From: GCA-2717185 sp047517345
GTDB lineage: Bacteria; Pseudomonadota; Alphaproteobacteria; UBA8366; GCA-2717185
Direction: 5' to 3'
DNA: 16,480 nt
Assembly (NCBI GenBank): GCA_047517345.1
Contig: JAKZTB010000336.1
Location: 1 to 16,480 of the forward strand
The notes below the pieces were generated by a model, which made no database searches, was not told where the DNA came from, and worked only from the letters and a program-made list of their open reading frames with translations. The translations under genes and the position numbers were made by a program. Below, piece after piece: positions 13,849 through 16,480 of the stretch (positions are counted from its first letter, which is position 1; each line of letters starts with the position of its first letter).

Positions 13849-15366
13849 TTACATCACGGCACCGATTTGCCAAGGAACGAACTCGTCGTCGCCGAATCCG
13901 AATTGTTCCGACTTGGTTGGCTCGCCGCTCGCGACCCTTAAAAGCTGATCGAATATTGCTTCACCGACATTTCCGATCGATTCGCCGCGATCGACCACGA
14001 CGCCACAGTTGATATCCATGTCCTCGTCCATACGCTCGAACATGGCCGTGTTGGTCGCCAGTTTCAGACTCGGCGCCGGTTTGCAGCCGTAGACGGAGCC
14101 CCGCCCCGTGGTAAAGCAGACAATGTTTGCACCGCTCGCCACCTGACCGGTGATCGAACAGGGGTCATATCCCGGTGAATCCATGAACACGAACCCTTTT
14201 TCCGTAACCGGTTCGGCATATTTATAGACGCCGCATAAGTTCGTCGTGCCGCCCTTTGCGGCCGCGCCGAGCGATTTCTCCAGGATCGTCGTCAAGCCGC
14301 CGGCCTTGTTGCCCGGCGACGGATTGTTGTTCATCTCACCACCATTACGTTCGGTATAGGCTTCCCACCAACGGATACGCTCGATCAGCCTCTCGCCAAT
14401 CTCGCGGTTTACGGCACGACGCGTGAGCAGATGCTCTGCACCGTAGATTTCCGGCGTCTCGCTGAGAATTCCCGTGCCGCCATGGCGTACCAGCAGGTCG
14501 ACCGCGGCGCCCAACGAGGGATTGGCGGTTATCCCGGAATAGGCATCCGATCCGCCGCATTGCAGTGCCAGGGTTAGGTGTTCCGCCGAAACAGTTTGGC
14601 GCCTCGGTTTGTCTGCTTCAGGAAGCATCTCACGGATCAATGCTGCGCCATGTTCCACGGAACGGCGGGTGCCCCCGGCATCCTGGATGGTCATCGTTCT
14701 AAAAAGCGGCCCGCGCTCGATCCCGTAAGCTTCGAGCAGGAAATCGATCTGGTTCACCTCACAGCCCAATCCGACCATCAACACACCGGCGAAATTCGCG
14801 TGCCGCGCATACCCCCAGAGTGTTCGTTGCAAATTGGCGTACCCTTCGCCGGTATCCGCCATACCGCAGCCGGTTCCATGCACAAGCGCGACGACGCCGT
14901 CGACATTAGGGTATTCCGCCAGATCCTCTTGCCGCACCGCGTCCCCGATATAGCGCGCAACCGAAGCGGAGCAGTTGACGCTGGTCAGGATGCCGATGTA
15001 GTTGCGCGTGCCGACTCGGCCGTTGTTGCGGACATAACCCTCGAACGTCGCTCGCTCGCCAACGAAGTCCGTCGGACGCGCTTCTTCACAATAGGCGTAA
15101 TCACGTTCGAAATCGCGCATTTCCACGTTGTGGATATGGACGTGTGCGCCCGGTGCGATGTCGTCGGTCGCAAAACCGATAATCTGATTGTATTTGCGAA
15201 CGGCGGAACCGGCAGCAATTGGCTCTACCGCGAGTTTATGCCCGGCGGGGATTGTCTCCGCGCAGGTCACGCCGTCGGCGACGGCTCCCGGTAGAAGATC
15301 GGCGCGCGCAACAACGACATTGTCGGCGGCATTGAGGCGGATAGTCAGCGGCTTGGCTGTCGTCAT
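13849..15366 (-). CDS. UxaA-family (altronate/galactarate-type) dehydratase
   Basis: A 505-residue cytoplasmic protein with an N-terminal SAF domain (about 8-82, AGHKLAVEPIAAGSAVRKYNQIIG) fused to the large UxaA/GarD catalytic domain. Landmarks are GYVRNNGRVGTRNYI (110-124), VNCSAS (130-135), HGTGCG (163-168), GLGCEVNQ (199-206) and LQCGGSDAYSGITANPSLG (268-286). Further on are GNKAGGLTTILEKS (352-365), DSPGYDPCSITGQVASGANIV (396-416) and TTGRGSVYGCKPAPSLKLATN (419-439). The spread Cys and His residues fit the family's metal-dependent, iron-stimulated lyase chemistry. Members dehydrate D-altronate or D-galactarate; the related SuyAB removes sulfite from sulfolactate. The substrate here is unknown. 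No strong ribosome binding site precedes the ATG at 15366. The gene lies 80 bp upstream of the sulfatase remnant and the E1 operon, in the same direction. Confidence 0.87.
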   Translation of the reverse strand: MTTAKPLTIRLNAADNVVVARADLLPGAVADGVTCAETIPAGHKLAVEPIAAGSAVRKYNQIIGFATDDIAPGAHVHIHNVEMRDFERDYAYCEEARPTDFVGERATFEGYVRNNGRVGTRNYIGILTSVNCSASVARYIGDAVRQEDLAEYPNVDGVVALVHGTGCGMADTGEGYANLQRTLWGYARHANFAGVLMVGLGCEVNQIDFLLEAYGIERGPLFRTMTIQDAGGTRRSVEHGAALIREMLPEADKPRRQTVSAEHLTLALQCGGSDAYSGITANPSLGAAVDLLVRHGGTGILSETPEIYGAEHLLTRRAVNREIGERLIERIRWWEAYTERNGGEMNNNPSPGNKAGGLTTILEKSLGAAAKGGTTNLCGVYKYAEPVTEKGFVFMDSPGYDPCSITGQVASGANIVCFTTGRGSVYGCKPAPSLKLATNTAMFERMDEDMDINCGVVVDRGESIGNVGEAIFDQLLRVASGEPTKSEQFGFGDDEFVPWQIGAVM

Positions 15367-15483
15367 GGTCGTATCCGAGGCTGTTGGGTTCCCTACGCCC
15401 TCAATGTAACGCTTGAGTACGGCCGGTGCGACCCGCTTTTAGTTCGCATCCGCAGGCTATCTCGATGACGCTAGATTCTACGC

Positions 15484-16343
15484 CTAGGCAAGTTGCGTAT
15501 TTTCGACATAGACGGTCGCGCCGGACGCACTGTCATGGAAGACCGTATAGCCTTCGGCGACCCCGTCGTCGTCCGTATCGACCGAATCCTGACTAACTTC
15601 CCAATCGTCGCCGACGACGGTCACAGTGTCACCCGCATCGCGCCGGACAACCAGGTCGTCATCGCCTCTGGTCAGCGCGTTGATCCCGTCGGTCGCCGCC
15701 AGCACATCGTCCAACCCTATGGTCAAGGCGGCGTCCGATCCGCCGCGAAGATCGAAACTTTCGATGTTTTTGAGTCTGTCGTCGGCGACGTTAGTAAGAT
15801 CGAGCAGGAAATCGACCACCACCGTATCGCTGTCGGCGCCACCGTCGATCAATAGAAAATCGTCGTTTTCGACGATGAAACGATCGTCCCCGCCTTCGCC
15901 CAACAAGCGATTCGTTCCGCTGCCGGCATCGAGTAGATCATCGCCTGCACCGCCGGTCAGCCGGTCGTTACCGGCGCCGCCGGATATCGTGTCGTCGCCC
16001 GCCGACCCGGTGATCGTGTCGTTGCCGCCAAGACCTTCGATCCGTGCAATATTCGTCAGTGTTGTCTCGCTGAAATCGAGCACGTTTTGGCTGGACGTTC
16101 CCTGGATAACGTTTGCGCCACCACCGCCGTCTATCTCTTCGACCGCCTAATCGCCGCCGAATTTCGTGAAGCCGATTAAATCATCGCCTTCGCTCCCGAG
16201 CACACGATCGAAACCGCCGTCACCGGTCACCTGATCGAAACCGTCGCTCGAACCGGAAACCAGAAAATCATCGTCGCCGGCGCCGCCCTTCAAGCGATCA
16301 TTTCCCGCGCCGCCGGATATCGTGTCGTCGCCCGCCGACCCGG
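15484..16343 (-). pseudogene. RTX calcium-binding repeat protein, C-terminal part, interrupted
   Basis: Read from 16343 down to the TAG at 15484, the frame encodes GSAGDDTISGGAGNDRLKGG, a degenerate stretch, then GLGGNDTIT, GSAGDDTIS, GGAGNDRLT, GGAGDDLLD, and a C-terminal beta domain (GDDDLVVRRDAGDTVTVV ... GYTVFHDSASGATVYVEN). GG-x-G-x-D-x nonapeptides bind calcium in type I-secreted RTX toxins, enzymes and adhesins, and this closing domain is common in large RTX adhesins. The frame has an in-frame amber codon at 16147-16149 between FGGD and AVEEIDGGGG. At 16343-16353 homology ends abruptly at mobile-looking DNA, so the N-terminal part is gone from this locus. A shorter frame from a GTG at 16083 (199 residues) remains open, but it is unlikely to be a functional gene. 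Its codons are otherwise intact, so the damage looks recent. Confidence 0.75.
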
Positions 16344-16352
16344 AGCGGAACC

Positions 16353-16480
16353 TGTCAACGACTTTGAGACACCGACGGTTTCTATTTACTGACTCGTTTC
16401 TCCTGTTGTGGAAGTGGCGGGTGGGTTGATCCAGACGGCTTCGGGAAGCGGGGCGGGTTTCGGGGTGCCGTGGACGAAGC
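16353..16480 (-). mobile_element. End of an unidentified insertion sequence, running off the window
   Basis: RTX homology stops sharply at 16343, and from 16353 the sequence begins TGTCAACGACTTTGAGACAC, which has the TGT start typical of several IS families' terminal repeats. A transposase-like C-terminus ends about 33 bases inside this edge. The other end, the target duplication and the family are not visible, so the identification as an insertion sequence is inferred from position and structure. Confidence 0.45.
16386..16480 (-). CDS. C-terminal fragment of a probable transposase (unrecognised)
   Basis: A minus-strand frame enters from the right edge and ends with TAA at 16386-16388. It reads FVHGTPKPAPLPEAVWINPP followed by ATSTTGETSQ. 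The Pro-rich tail looks like the disordered end of a protein, and its place next to a possible IS terminus suggests a transposase, but I cannot name the family from 31 residues. A second frame on the same strand is also open to the window edge (stop TAG at 16382-16384), so even the reading frame is not certain. Confidence 0.4.
   Translation of the reverse strand, partial: FVHGTPKPAPLPEAVWINPPATSTTGETSQ

Noticed and set aside
9827..15366. A sulfonate (sulfolactate/sulfoacetaldehyde) degradation cluster
   Set aside because: UxaA-type and ThDP enzymes occur in such pathways, but the UxaA protein is the fused dehydratase form rather than separate SuyA/SuyB. No phosphate acetyltransferase or sulfite exporter is present, and I cannot recognise the ALS-like enzyme as Xsc.
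15398..15415. A terminator or operator hairpin CTCAA...TTGAG upstream of the UxaA gene
   Set aside because: A 5-bp stem with an 8-base loop and no T-tract is within chance expectation.

Overview
The window looks like a piece of a GC-rich alphaproteobacterial chromosome, probably Rhodospirillales-like. The evidence is overall base composition, a Zur operator of the alphaproteobacterial type, and typical proteins: a tandem-domain UspA, a type II haloacid dehalogenase, and a VanZ protein with an extracytoplasmic beta domain. The taxon is inferred from style, not proven. Both edges run into insertion-sequence-like DNA: an IS630-type transposase start at the left and the end of an unidentified mobile element at the right. 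The window may therefore be an assembly contig bounded by repeats.

Layout. Positions 1-480 hold the IS630-type start and a 265-bp, highly folded palindromic element that ends on the stop codon of a haloacid dehalogenase gene (476-1189, minus). Next come a secreted repeat protein with six CxxC motifs (1403-1672, plus, with a terminator behind it) and a YqgE/AlgH-family protein that unusually has a signal peptide (1880-2518, plus). Zinc uptake follows: znuA (minus) diverges from znuC-znuB (plus) around a perfect 11+1+11 Zur box at 3531-3553. Then come a minus-strand pair (a tandem UspA followed by a PLP-dependent sphingosine-phosphate-lyase-like enzyme, 5185-7326) and a divergent VanZ-like membrane protein (7397-8596).

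The 8.6-15.4 kb half is metabolic with visible decay. At about 8818 a C-terminal remnant of a tripartite tricarboxylate transporter permease (TctA) abuts the C-terminal remnant of an oppositely directed gene, as one deletion across a divergent pair would leave. It is followed by an unrecognised protein built from two copies of a ~95-residue domain (8999-9823, plus). On the minus strand a translationally coupled operon encodes a dehydrogenase E1 alpha, an E1 beta and an acetolactate-synthase-like ThDP enzyme (13547 down to 9827). Just upstream of it lies a 64-codon ORF that reads like a sulfatase with its whole middle deleted (13575-13769), then an altronate/galactarate-dehydratase (UxaA) family enzyme (13849-15366). 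The last kilobase is the C-terminal part of an RTX (calcium-binding repeat) protein, broken by an in-frame amber codon and cut off by mobile DNA.

Together, the zinc genes form a self-contained Zur-controlled uptake module. The ThDP operon with the UxaA enzyme looks like a catabolic set for an acidic substrate, which cannot be named from sequence. At least four genes are reduced to remnants and two edges carry mobile DNA, which fits a genome shedding accessory functions. The best candidates for something undescribed are the folded 265-bp element, the duplicated-domain protein beside the ThDP operon, the E1 alpha/beta plus acetolactate-synthase-like operon without E2/E3, and the periplasmic CxxC repeat protein.
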